From Bacillota bacterium (GTDB lineage Bacteria > Bacillota > UBA4882 > JAAYXC01), in the NCBI GenBank assembly GCA_012516115.1, contig JAAYXC010000400.1, positions 1 to 25,359 on the forward strand: a stretch of 25,359 nt of DNA, in the 5' to 3' direction. A model generated the notes under the pieces. The model was not told the DNA's origin. It saw nothing but the letters and a program-made list of their open reading frames with translations, and did not search any database. Made by a program: the position numbers and the translations under genes. This document shows, in pieces, positions 17,008-24,290 of the stretch. Within the stretch, counting starts at the first letter, position 1, and every line of letters begins with the position of its first letter.

Positions 17008-17934
17008 TCATAACTTCATCATATAGGAGAGAGCGGTTTTCCAGGCGCCATCGGTGTCGACTATGTAAACAAAACCCAATTCCCCTTCGTCCGTCGCGTA
17101 TTTGGCCTTGGCCTTGAGATGGCCCCAACCGATGTCCCCTTCGTACGCCAAACCCACGGCTAGATCATCTGTGAGAAAATAAAGGCCGCTAAAGACGAAG
17201 CTGGCCCCTTCATTATAAAAGTATACCAGCCCGTCCAAAAGGAGACCCTTCGGTTTCCAGGTGGCGCCGATAAAGAACTCCTCCTCGCCTTTGGCGAACC
17301 AAATACCACCACCCCAGACCAGTTCCTCGTCCATCGCCATATTGGCTTTGGCATAGCCCCAGTAGTCATCCCCTTCGGCGGGAAGCCAGAGTTGCCCGGT
17401 GATCTTTGACTCATCGGTTCGGTACTTGACGTTTATTTCATATCCTATGGGTCCTCGATGGTCTCCTCCCACGCCATAATCGACGCCCACCACGATGTAA
17501 CCATCCGCTCCGGGGGAGATACGGTAACCAGGAGAAAGGATAACGAAGTGATCGCCATCGTCGTCCGAATAGGCCGTGCCGCCCACCACAAGGCCAAAAT
17601 CAAAGAGATGGCTGCCCAGCAAAAAACCAAAACTTTCCCAAGAATTAAAAGAATAGCCACCGCCCAAAAACGCTCGGTCGCCAAGATAGAATTCGCCGCC
17701 GATTGTCATTCCATCTTCCTCCATGATTGCGCCGAATAAGAAACCACGTTCCTCGTCCTCTACCCCGAATATCTTCTCGTGCGTCGGCTCAAGGGGCCAA
17801 TTGAGCCCCCGGGATTCTTCGTCGACGGCCAGGAAGTCGCCCGGCCAGTTTCCGGTATGCGGCATGGCCATAGCACGGCCGGCAAGGGCCAAAACCATCA
17901 TCAGGGCCAACGCGACCGCCGGCAATATCTTCAC
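17008..17934 (-). CDS. Secreted beta-barrel-like protein, unknown function
   Basis: The 308-residue product starts with a clear signal peptide (core LPAVALALMMVLALAG, likely cut after AMA). The mature part is rich in Gly, Tyr, Trp and Asp and shows alternating short beta strands (GMTIGGEFYLGDRAFLGGGY, SFVFSGLYFLTDDLAVGLAY), the pattern of an outer-membrane barrel or a repetitive beta-sheet surface protein. The last residues are KTALSYMMKL, not the classic aromatic end. GTG 17934 has AAAAGGAG nine nt upstream. Its leader of more than 200 nt contains a candidate LexA box. It is not similar in sequence to the barrel protein at 19563-20525 but has the same design. Outer-membrane location is inferred. 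Confidence 0.75.
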   Translation of the reverse strand: MKILPAVALALMMVLALAGRAMAMPHTGNWPGDFLAVDEESRGLNWPLEPTHEKIFGVEDEERGFLFGAIMEEDGMTIGGEFYLGDRAFLGGGYSFNSWESFGFLLGSHLFDFGLVVGGTAYSDDDGDHFVILSPGYRISPGADGYIVVGVDYGVGGDHRGPIGYEINVKYRTDESKITGQLWLPAEGDDYWGYAKANMAMDEELVWGGGIWFAKGEEEFFIGATWKPKGLLLDGLVYFYNEGASFVFSGLYFLTDDLAVGLAYEGDIGWGHLKAKAKYATDEGELGFVYIVDTDGAWKTALSYMMKL

Positions 17935-18156
17935 AATTTACCACTCCTTTTCTCTTTTCACCGCGTGGAGACAAAGCACGTGGCCGGAATCGCTCGCCCT
18001 CCCTGCTTCGGACATCCGCCGCCAGAGGAAGGCCATGGCGCGATTTGGGAGGCGGGTCCCTTCTAAACTTAACCCTTTTTCCCGGTAGGCGATGGCGCGA
18101 CCCCCTTTTGAAATCTGGTCCACTTTCTTGTCTCGGTCCGGGAAGAAGATGGGCCA
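17935..18156 (-). other. Long leader/intergenic stretch upstream of the barrel gene
   Basis: No gene is visible. The stretch holds the ribosome site of the barrel gene, and ATGGCGCGA occurs twice as a direct copy (18035-18043 and 18092-18100) within a C/G-rich section that may fold. I could not match it to a known riboswitch. Confidence 0.35.
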
Positions 18157-18170
18157 CGAACATATGTTTG
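18157..18170. promoter_or_regulatory. Candidate LexA/DinR (SOS) operator
   Basis: CGAACATATGTTTG fits the Gram-positive LexA consensus CGAAC-N4-GTTYG, including the purine/pyrimidine pattern of the spacer. It lies between the terminator of the ABC ATPase gene and the barrel gene at 17934, where a promoter for the latter is expected. No lexA or other SOS gene is in the window, so this is a sequence match only. Confidence 0.4.
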
Positions 18171-18200
18171 AATTAACATTACCCGGAAAAGAACCGAAAT

Positions 18201-18224
18201 AAAAAAGCGCGCCCGTAGGCGCGC
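18201..18224 (-). terminator. Rho-independent terminator after the ABC ATPase gene
   Basis: On the minus strand GCGCGCC and GGCGCGC form a 7-bp GC stem with a 4-nt loop, followed by TTTTTT. It lies about 68 nt past the ATPase stop. Confidence 0.85.
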
Positions 18225-18291
18225 CGGGATAAGAAGCTTAAACCCGGATTGCGAGACCATCCGGCCCTCGCCGGGCAAGGATGCGGGCAAT

Positions 18292-19395
18292 TTAGAGGAT
18301 GGCGTTCTCCGTCTTCTTATCGAAGAGATGGAGTTTCTTCGTGTTGAAGACCACCTGATGCTGGGCTCCGTCCTGGGCCTTGGTATGGGCGTCGACCCGG
18401 GCGGTGAAGCTCGTGGTCGGCGTGGACATGTAGAGGTTGACCTCCGAGCCGATGAGCTCCATGACGTCCACGGTGGCGGTGACCACGTCTTCCTCGTTGG
18501 CATCGGGGACCGAGGCGCGATCGAAGATGTTCTCCGGCCGGATGCCCACGATGACTTCTTGCCCGATGTACTTGCCGATGGTCTTGAACTTGCCCTCGGG
18601 GATGTAAAGCCGGAAACTGCCGAGGTCCGCGTAGATCCGGCCGCCCTCTTGCTTGAGCACGGCGTTCATCGTGTTCATCGGGAGGGTGCCGATGAAGGTG
18701 GCCACGAAAAGGTTTACCGGGTTGTCGTAAACATCGAGCGGCGTGCCGACCTGCTGGATGATGCCGTCGTTTAGGACCACGATCCGGTCGCCCATGGTCA
18801 TGGCCTCGATCTGGTCGTGGGTCACGTAGCTGACGGGGGTCTGGAGCCGGTTATGCAGTTTGCTGAGCTCGGCCCGCATCTGCACGCGCAGCTTGGCGTC
18901 GAGGTTGGAAAGGGGCTCGTCCATCAGGAAGACCTTCGGCTCGCGCACGATCGCCCGTCCGAGGGCCACGCGCTGCCGCTGACCGCCGGAGAGGGCCTTG
19001 GGCTTGCGGTCGAGGAGATGCTCGATCTCCAAAATGCGGGCGGCCTCCCGCACGCGGCGATCGATCTCGGCCTTGGGGAACTTCCGGAGCTTAAGGCCGA
19101 AGGCCATGTTGTCGTAGACGGTCATGTGGGGATAAAGGGCGTAGCTCTGGAAGACCATGGCGATGTCCCGGTCTTTGGGCGGGACGTCGTTGACCAGCGT
19201 GTCGCCGATATAGATATTACCCTGGGTCACCTCCTCCAGGCCGGCGATCATCCTGAGGGTGGTGGACTTCCCGCAGCCGGAAGGGCCGACCAGGACGACG
19301 AATTCCCGATCCTTCACCTCGAGGGTGGCGTCGTTCACCGCCACCACGCCGTTGGGGAAGCGCTTCGTTACGTGATCGAGAATAACCTTAGCCAT
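18292..19395 (-). CDS. ugpC: Sugar ABC transporter ATP-binding protein, UgpC/MsmX/MalK type
   Basis: The protein has 367 residues. The ATPase domain shows Walker A GPSGCGKST, signature LSGGQRQRVALGRA, Walker B VFLMDEPLSNLD and switch YVTHDQIEAMTMGDR. The C-terminal ~130 residues form the TOBE/regulatory domain (VIVGIRPENIFD). Such ATPases energise importers of glycerol-phosphate, maltodextrin or other oligosaccharides, and MsmX-type members serve several permeases. No permease or binding-protein gene is adjacent, so this is an orphan, possibly shared, ATPase. Beta-barrel protein genes flank it on both sides. The start ATG 19395 has GGGAGG seven nt upstream; the gene ends in a strong terminator. 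The symbol reflects the family, not a proven substrate. Confidence 0.92.
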   Translation of the reverse strand: MAKVILDHVTKRFPNGVVAVNDATLEVKDREFVVLVGPSGCGKSTTLRMIAGLEEVTQGNIYIGDTLVNDVPPKDRDIAMVFQSYALYPHMTVYDNMAFGLKLRKFPKAEIDRRVREAARILEIEHLLDRKPKALSGGQRQRVALGRAIVREPKVFLMDEPLSNLDAKLRVQMRAELSKLHNRLQTPVSYVTHDQIEAMTMGDRIVVLNDGIIQQVGTPLDVYDNPVNLFVATFIGTLPMNTMNAVLKQEGGRIYADLGSFRLYIPEGKFKTIGKYIGQEVIVGIRPENIFDRASVPDANEEDVVTATVDVMELIGSEVNLYMSTPTTSFTARVDAHTKAQDGAQHQVVFNTKKLHLFDKKTENAIL

Positions 19396-19477
19396 TAAAC
19401 GTCCTCCCTTACAAACTATTGCCTGTGCGGCATGATCATCTTTTCTACGTCAATTTGTAATTTCCTTCTTTGCTTCG

Positions 19478-19507
19478 AAAAAAAATGCGCCCCCTAGAAG
19501 GCGGCGT
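19478..19507 (-). terminator. Terminator between the porin-like gene and ugpC
   Basis: On the minus strand CGCCGCC pairs with GGGGGCG (one mismatch) around TTCTA, and a run of eight T follows shortly after. It should stop transcripts of the porin-like gene before ugpC. Confidence 0.7.
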
Positions 19508-19533
19508 AAAATCCGTTATCTATATCTATGTAC

Positions 19534-19554
19534 GCGCGGGGAAGAACCCCGCGC
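19534..19554 (-). terminator. Strong GC hairpin just past the porin-like stop
   Basis: GCGCGGGG (19534-19541) and CCCCGCGC (19547-19554) form a perfect 8-bp stem with a 5-nt loop 8 nt after the stop codon. No T run follows, so it may protect the 3' end of the messenger while the next hairpin terminates. Confidence 0.5.
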
Positions 19555-19562
19555 CAAATCTC

Positions 19563-20525
19563 TCAGAATGAGAGGCCGACCGAGGCGCCGAGCGTGCTGG
19601 TGGAGGCGCCATCCTCCACGGTATACTCACCGTTGATACCGACGACGAGTCCTTTGGCCAGTTCGTAGTTGTAACCACCGTTAAGGCTGATGGTCTCGTG
19701 TTCGCCGTCGTCACGCTTAGCCACGGTGTAGGAGGCCCCGGCGTAAAGACCTTGGGCGAAATTAACATCCACGCCCGCCTGGATGACCTGGTCATCGATG
19801 TCGACGGCGGGATCGCCGGTGTCTTCATCGTTCGGGACGTTCTGGCCGGCAAGGGCGTAAACCCTCATCTCCGGGAGTAATTGGTAAGACGCGCTTACCG
19901 CGATCTCCTCTTCGGCCAGGTTACCGCGGAGACCGAGGGCCAGGTTCGGGACGCCGGTATAATCCACCTGATACCCCACGGCGGGCTCCCAGCTTTCGGT
20001 CCCGCCTTTCTCCGCCAGGACACCGACCGTCGCCCGAAGGCCATCGAGGAGTTCCACGCCGGCGGCGGCGCCTAAGGCATGAACCTTCCCATCGTCGGCG
20101 AGCTGCATCCCGCCGGAGAGGGCAATGCCGGCGAACTCGTTAGCCACCTGCACGTTCAGAAGACCATTCTCGATGGAAGTGGTGTTGAGCTCACCGAAGG
20201 TCATCTCAAAGGCACCGATCTTGACCGTGCCGAACGGGGTGTTGGCGGCCTGGATCCAGGCCTCGGTCGGGATCAGGGCCAGATCTTCGCGTACCCCCAC
20301 GTTCTCGAAAGCAATGCCGGCGGTGACATCGTCGCTCACCTTTCCGCTTAAGGCGAGACCCCACTCGTTGGGGATGGGATCATCCGCCTTCGGAGCCATG
20401 GCTTTGAGATCGTAATTGTAACCGAAGCTCAGGTTACCGGTGACGCTGGCAGCGAAAGCGGGAGCGGTTACGGCCAACAACATAATACCGACCAATGCTG
20501 CCGTGATGTGCTTTTTCATCTGCAT
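19563..20525 (-). CDS. Porin-like outer-membrane beta-barrel protein
   Basis: The product has 320 residues. A signal peptide (KKHITAALVGIMLLAVTAPA, cut near AFA) is followed by amphipathic beta strands from the first mature residues (SVTGNLSFGYNYD) to the end (STLGASVGLSF). The terminal Phe and alternating hydrophobic pattern match the C-terminal strand recognised by BAM in Gram-negative bacteria. Acidic loops (such as DEDTGDPAVDIDD) separate the strands, as in general porins. There is no SLH domain, unlike Negativicutes porins. ATG 20525 is chosen because AAAGGAGG lies 5 nt upstream; the frame stays open to 20774 by chance. A long leader precedes it and a double hairpin follows it. The substrate is unknown. 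Confidence 0.8.
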   Translation of the reverse strand: MQMKKHITAALVGIMLLAVTAPAFAASVTGNLSFGYNYDLKAMAPKADDPIPNEWGLALSGKVSDDVTAGIAFENVGVREDLALIPTEAWIQAANTPFGTVKIGAFEMTFGELNTTSIENGLLNVQVANEFAGIALSGGMQLADDGKVHALGAAAGVELLDGLRATVGVLAEKGGTESWEPAVGYQVDYTGVPNLALGLRGNLAEEEIAVSASYQLLPEMRVYALAGQNVPNDEDTGDPAVDIDDQVIQAGVDVNFAQGLYAGASYTVAKRDDGEHETISLNGGYNYELAKGLVVGINGEYTVEDGASTSTLGASVGLSF

Positions 20526-20778
20526 CGTTTCCTCCTTTAGTCTCACTGCGTGTAAGGCATGACTGATGCTAAAGCGTCTGAGCCTTTGCTTTGGGCGGAA
20601 GCCGGATAACCTTGACGGTGAAACTTTCCATGTTACGATTCCCCGTCTTCGGCCTAACCTTCTTCCGCTTACACGCGACGGACTTTCCGGATTCACCTCC
20701 TTCCTCCCACCGTCCCTGCTTACGGCGCCCCGGCTCAAAGGGGATCCGACAGGCGGGTGGGGTCTTTCCGGCAAGCAT
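20526..20778 (-). other. Roughly 245-nt leader of the porin-like gene
   Basis: No convincing gene is present. A perfect Shine-Dalgarno-like AAGGAGGTG (around 20693-20701) is not followed by a usable start, and a 20-codon frame beginning MESFTVKVIR ends at about 20569. GACGG and CCGTC can pair in the middle of the leader. I compared it by eye with cobalamin and c-di-GMP riboswitch cores and found no full match. Confidence 0.35.
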
Positions 20779-20804
20779 ATTTCGCGTCCTGAGATTAAAC
20801 TCCT
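20779..20804 (-). promoter_or_regulatory. Candidate SigH-type promoter for the porin-like gene
   Basis: On the minus strand AGCAGGAGTT (AGGAGTT at 20804-20798) is followed after 13 nt by CGAAAT (20784-20779). This resembles the Spo0H/SigH pattern AGGAWTT-N13-GGAATT, as in spoVG, with one deviation in each box. No better SigA-type pair is visible in the same gap. Confidence 0.35.
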
Positions 20805-20834
20805 GCTAAAGTAGGGTTTGTGAATTGATGGAAA

Positions 20835-22220
20835 CTAGTCCTCCCACCGGACCGGACCCACCGCGGGATGGGCGGCCAGGGCCTCGCCGAGCAGGGCTTT
20901 GATCCGCATCAGGCCTTCCGGTGTTCTGGCTTCGCAACGGGTCACGATCACGGGCTGGGTATTGGAGGCCCGCACCAGGCCCCATCCGTCCGGAAAGACG
21001 ATCCTGGCCCCGTCCACGTCGATCACTTCATTCGTGGCGGCAAACCGTTCTTTAATCTGCCGGACCACCTCTTCCTTGGCCGCGTCCGGGCAGGCGATGC
21101 GCGTCTCGGCGGTGGAGTAGTAAACCGGAAGATCGGCGAGCATGGCCGAGAGCGACAGAGGGGAAGCGGCGAGGATCCGCAGGAGCCTCCCGGCGGCGTA
21201 GAAGGCGTCGTCGAGCCCGAAGTATTCGTCGGCGAAGACCATGTGGCCGGACATCTCGCCGGCGAAGAGCGCCCCCAGCTCCCGCATCCTGGCCTTGATG
21301 AGCGAGTGGCCGGTGCGGGTGAAGACCGGGACCCCGCCGAGGCGCTTGACCTCTTCGACCAAAAGATCGGAGCACTTGACCTCGATTAAAGCCACCGCGC
21401 CGGGGTGTTTGGCCAGGATCTCCCGCCAGAAGAGGACCATCAACTTGTCGCCCCAGATGATCTGGGCCTTCTCGTCCACCACCCCCAGCCGGTCCCCGTC
21501 GCCGTCGAAGGCCAGGCCGAGTTCGGCCCTGCTGGCGAGGACCGTCGCCTGCAGGTCGCGGAGGTTGGCGGAGCGAACCGGGTCGGGCTCGTGATGGGGA
21601 AACCGGCCGTCCGAGTCGCAATAGATCGGGATGACCTCGCAGCCGAGCCGGCGCAGGAACTCGACCGCATACGGGCCGGCCGTACCGTTGCCGCAGTCGA
21701 CGGCGACCTTCAGACCTCTTTCGAGCTTGATCTTTTCGGCCAGCATCCCCAGGTAGGCCTCGGTAACATCGCAGGTGGTCACCGTGCCCGGAAAGGCGGC
21801 GGGCTTGCCGGCGCCTTCGAGGAGCATCCGCCGGAGACGTTGGATCTCCTCCCCGTAAATGGTGGCCGGGCCGCGGGCGATCTTAAAGCCGTTATACTCC
21901 GGCGGGTTATGGCTGGCGGTGATCATGACCCCGGCGTCGATGTCGAGATGGATGCGGGCGTAGTAGAAGAGGGGGGTGGTGACCTCGCCGATGTCGACCA
22001 CGTCGCATCCGCCGGTGGTAAGCCCCTCCGTGATCCGGTCGCGGATCCAGGGGGAGCTTGGTCGGTTGTCGCGACCGAGCAGGACCCGGCCCAGTCCCCG
22101 CTCCTTGAAGTAGGCGGCCAGGGTCAAGCCCAGGTCGTGACAGAAGCGGTCGTCGAGTTCTTCCTCGGCCAGGCCGCGGAGGTCGTATTCGCGGAAGACG
22201 GGGAGATGTTCGTAACCCAA
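20835..22220 (-). CDS. manB: Phosphomannomutase/phosphoglucomutase
   Basis: With the TTG start at 22220 the protein has 461 residues, the normal size. It carries all four family motifs: phosphoserine loop TASHNPPEYNG (Ser103), metal loop AFDGDGDRLG, sugar-specificity loop GEMSGH and phosphate-binding loop RASNTQPVIV. It interconverts hexose 6- and 1-phosphates for nucleotide-sugar and exopolysaccharide synthesis in the cytoplasm. TTG 22220 gives LGYEHLPVFREYDLRG, the family's normal N-terminus, and has AAAGGA 10 nt upstream. An in-frame ATG at 22310 would add 30 residues, including DEHEYEHAHEHERKKE, read from the inverted-repeat element; I judge that spurious. The symbol denotes the PMM/PGM family; which sugar dominates is not known. 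Confidence 0.93.
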   Translation of the reverse strand: MGYEHLPVFREYDLRGLAEEELDDRFCHDLGLTLAAYFKERGLGRVLLGRDNRPSSPWIRDRITEGLTTGGCDVVDIGEVTTPLFYYARIHLDIDAGVMITASHNPPEYNGFKIARGPATIYGEEIQRLRRMLLEGAGKPAAFPGTVTTCDVTEAYLGMLAEKIKLERGLKVAVDCGNGTAGPYAVEFLRRLGCEVIPIYCDSDGRFPHHEPDPVRSANLRDLQATVLASRAELGLAFDGDGDRLGVVDEKAQIIWGDKLMVLFWREILAKHPGAVALIEVKCSDLLVEEVKRLGGVPVFTRTGHSLIKARMRELGALFAGEMSGHMVFADEYFGLDDAFYAAGRLLRILAASPLSLSAMLADLPVYYSTAETRIACPDAAKEEVVRQIKERFAATNEVIDVDGARIVFPDGWGLVRASNTQPVIVTRCEARTPEGLMRIKALLGEALAAHPAVGPVRWED

Positions 22221-22251
22221 GCCGGACCAGTCCTTTCTTATTTCTTTTTTG

Positions 22252-22338
22252 CGCTCGTGCTCGTGCGCGTGCTCGTACTCGTGCTCGTCTGCGCGTAATC
22301 CTCGGTTCACGATTACGATTTACGAGCACGAGCACGAG
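22252..22338. repeat. Small inverted-repeat element, copy 2, inside an MNT gene
   Basis: The left arm is a run of CGTGCTCGT-type hexamers (from 22253) ending CGTAATC (22294-22300). A 10-nt loop follows, then GATTACG (22311-22317) and ACGAGCACGAGCACGAG (22322-22338). The right edge lies exactly where the MNT pseudogene loses similarity to the intact copy at 24736-25122. The left edge lies about 20 nt from the PMM ribosome site. Confidence 0.65.
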
Positions 22339-22587
22339 GAAGAACTCGACCGGAGAAAGCCGGCCTTCCACCGCCAGGTCCACGTCCGAGTCCGGCCACC
22401 GGCGGCCGCGCAGGGTGGAACCGTAGAGGTAAACCATCTCCACCGGGAAAAGAGGGGCCACCGCGGCCACGGCCTCTTTCAGCGCGGCCAGGACTTGCGC
22501 GCGCGCCGCCTCTCCGGTCTGCCGCCGTTTTTCTTCTTTTTCCCGGAGGAACCGACGGATGCGGGATAATTCTTCGGAGGTGGGCAT
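22339..22587 (-). pseudogene. MNT nucleotidyltransferase (MntA-like), 3' half replaced by inverted-repeat element
   Basis: From ATG 22587 (GAGGAGGAAGA just upstream) 83 codons match the intact MNT at 24736-25122 closely: MPTSEELSRIRRFL, AVAAVAPLFPVE, YLYGSTLRGR and PDSDVDLAVEGRLSP. The GSx10DxD catalytic motif is therefore kept. After VEFF the sequence turns into the element and reads LVLVLVNRN, and the remaining ~45 codons of the family are absent. The frame stays open to 21907, but only because it runs through PMM in the wrong frame. No HEPN partner gene follows. It is probably a dead copy of the antitoxin gene, though a truncated protein could still be made. Confidence 0.75.
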
Positions 22588-22603
22588 TCTTCCTCCTCGG
22601 TCC

Positions 22604-22658
22604 GCGGGGACCTAAAGACCCCCGCCACAGCATGGGAAGCCCTAACGGGCTGAAAGAC
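22604..22658. repeat. Intergenic double-hairpin repeat, copy 1
   Basis: Hairpin one pairs GCGGGG with CCCCGC, with CACAGC next to it; hairpin two is AGCCCTAACGGGCT. The 55-bp unit aligns almost throughout with 25290-25343. It sits just upstream of the broken MNT gene and downstream of murJ. Confidence 0.7.
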
Positions 22659-22734
22659 GTAAACACGCTCCCCAGCGCCGCCAGGCCCTTCCCCCGCTGT
22701 AGTTGTATGTTTAACCCGCCGGCAAAAGGGGACG

Positions 22735-24276
22735 TTATTTTCGCAAGATCCCCTTTGCGATCGCGATCTCCTCGGCGCGCAAAAGCCAGAGGACGGCCAC
22801 GTAGACCAGGGCACCCACCCCGCTCACGGCGACGAGGACCGCAAGCCGCGGCAGAAACCCACCGCCCGGCAAAAGGCGCGCCAGGACGGGATAGAGGTAG
22901 CCCACCGCCCCGGCCATGACCGTGGCCGCCAGACTCACCTTGGCGAGCGAGCCCAGGATGGCCCGGCCGCCGACCCGCCCCATCTTCAGCCGGAGCTGAA
23001 CGAAGAGAAGCAGGGTTCCCAGTGCCCCCGAGAGGGAGGTGGCCCCGGTCAGGCCGGCGAGGCCCCAGCGGGGCACGAGCAAGAAGAGGAGCCCGATGTT
23101 GATCCCCACGGTGATGAGGCTGTTCGTCATGGGCGTCACGGTGTCCTGGAGGGCGTAGAAGGTCCGCGCGGCGACATCGCGCAGGCCGTAAGCGGCAAGG
23201 CCGAGCGAGAGGTAGAGGAGGGCGGTGGCGGTCATGACCGTGGCGCGCGCATCGAAGGCCCCGCGCTCGAAGAGGAGCCGGACGATCGGCACGCGCAGGA
23301 CGACGAGACCCGCGACCATCGGGATGACGAGGGCGTTCATGGCCCGCGCGGCGTAAAGCATCGTCCGCCGCAGACGATCCAGGTCGCCGGCCGCCGCGGC
23401 CCGGGAGAGGGCCGGCAGGGCCACAGTGGAAATGGCCGCGGCGACGATGCCGGAGACGAAGCCGTTGATCCGGTTGGCGTAGGTGATCGAAGAGATGGAC
23501 CCGACCGGGAGACCCGAGGCGAAGATGCGGTCGACGATGGTGTTGACCTGCAGGAGCATGGTCCCGGCGAAGACCGGAAAGACCAGCACGGCCACCCGCC
23601 GGAGGTCCGCATCATTCAGGTCGAGCACCGGCCAAAAGCGGAAGCCGGTCCCGCGGATGCTCGGGACCTGGAAGAGGACCTGGGCCGCGGCGGCCAGGGC
23701 CGCGCCGGCGGCCAGGGCATGGATGCCGAAGCGGCCGGCAAAGAGCACGACGGCCAGGATGATAACGAAGTTCATGGGGAAGCCGACGAGGGCCGGGACG
23801 ACGAAGCGCTCCTGGGCCTGGAGCAATCCGACGCAGAGGCCGTTTAGGATGGTGAAGGTCCCACCGAGAAGGAGGATCCGCGAGAGCGCGGTGGTCAGGG
23901 CGGCCTTGGCCGGGTCGAAGTAGGGCGCCAGTAAACGGGTAATGTAGGGGGCGAAGAGGATGCCGAAAAGGCAGATGAAAAGCCCCACCAGGCCGAAGGC
24001 GGTGATGAGGTTGCGCGTTAAGGCGAAGGCCCCTTCTTTCCCCGCGCGCTCGGCCCGGCGCGTGAAGGCCGGGATGAAGGTGGTGGTGATGGCCGTGCCG
24101 AGCCCGACGAGGAGGATACCCGGGATGTTCGAAGCGATGTTGTAGGCGTCCATGGCCGCCCCGGCGCCGTAGTAGTTGGCGAGCACCATCTCGCGGACGA
24201 AACCCAGGATCTTGCTGGCAAAGCCGATGACGGTGATGGCGCCGACGGCCCGGGCGGCCTGTTTGGCTTTGACCAA
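22735..24276 (-). CDS. murJ: Lipid II flippase MurJ (MviN)
   Basis: The protein has 513 residues and about fourteen hydrophobic segments across its whole length, the MATE-like MOP fold. The N-terminus (AVGAITVIGFASKILGFVRE, then MDAYNIASNIP) is diagnostic of MurJ, with the conserved Arg and Asp/Asn residues of the central cavity. It moves lipid II across the inner membrane for peptidoglycan synthesis. The start is TTG 24276, with AAGGAGG about 10 nt upstream that overlaps the stop of the HEPN gene; the 14-nt gap suggests co-transcription with MNT-HEPN. No murJ paralogue is in the window, so whether it is the essential copy cannot be told. Confidence 0.94.
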   Translation of the reverse strand: MVKAKQAARAVGAITVIGFASKILGFVREMVLANYYGAGAAMDAYNIASNIPGILLVGLGTAITTTFIPAFTRRAERAGKEGAFALTRNLITAFGLVGLFICLFGILFAPYITRLLAPYFDPAKAALTTALSRILLLGGTFTILNGLCVGLLQAQERFVVPALVGFPMNFVIILAVVLFAGRFGIHALAAGAALAAAAQVLFQVPSIRGTGFRFWPVLDLNDADLRRVAVLVFPVFAGTMLLQVNTIVDRIFASGLPVGSISSITYANRINGFVSGIVAAAISTVALPALSRAAAAGDLDRLRRTMLYAARAMNALVIPMVAGLVVLRVPIVRLLFERGAFDARATVMTATALLYLSLGLAAYGLRDVAARTFYALQDTVTPMTNSLITVGINIGLLFLLVPRWGLAGLTGATSLSGALGTLLLFVQLRLKMGRVGGRAILGSLAKVSLAATVMAGAVGYLYPVLARLLPGGGFLPRLAVLVAVSGVGALVYVAVLWLLRAEEIAIAKGILRK

Positions 24277-24290
24277 AAAGGGGGACCTCC

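Noticed and set aside
20526..20778. Cobalamin or c-di-GMP riboswitch in the porin leader
   Set aside because: Some fragments look similar (GGTGAATCCGG), but the B12 box and the paired core are missing, and no GEMM core is present.
21907..22587. A 226-residue fusion protein continuing from the MNT gene
   Set aside because: After residue 83 it is the repeat element and then PMM in the wrong frame, with an Arg/Pro/Gly-rich composition and no similarity to the MNT C-terminus.
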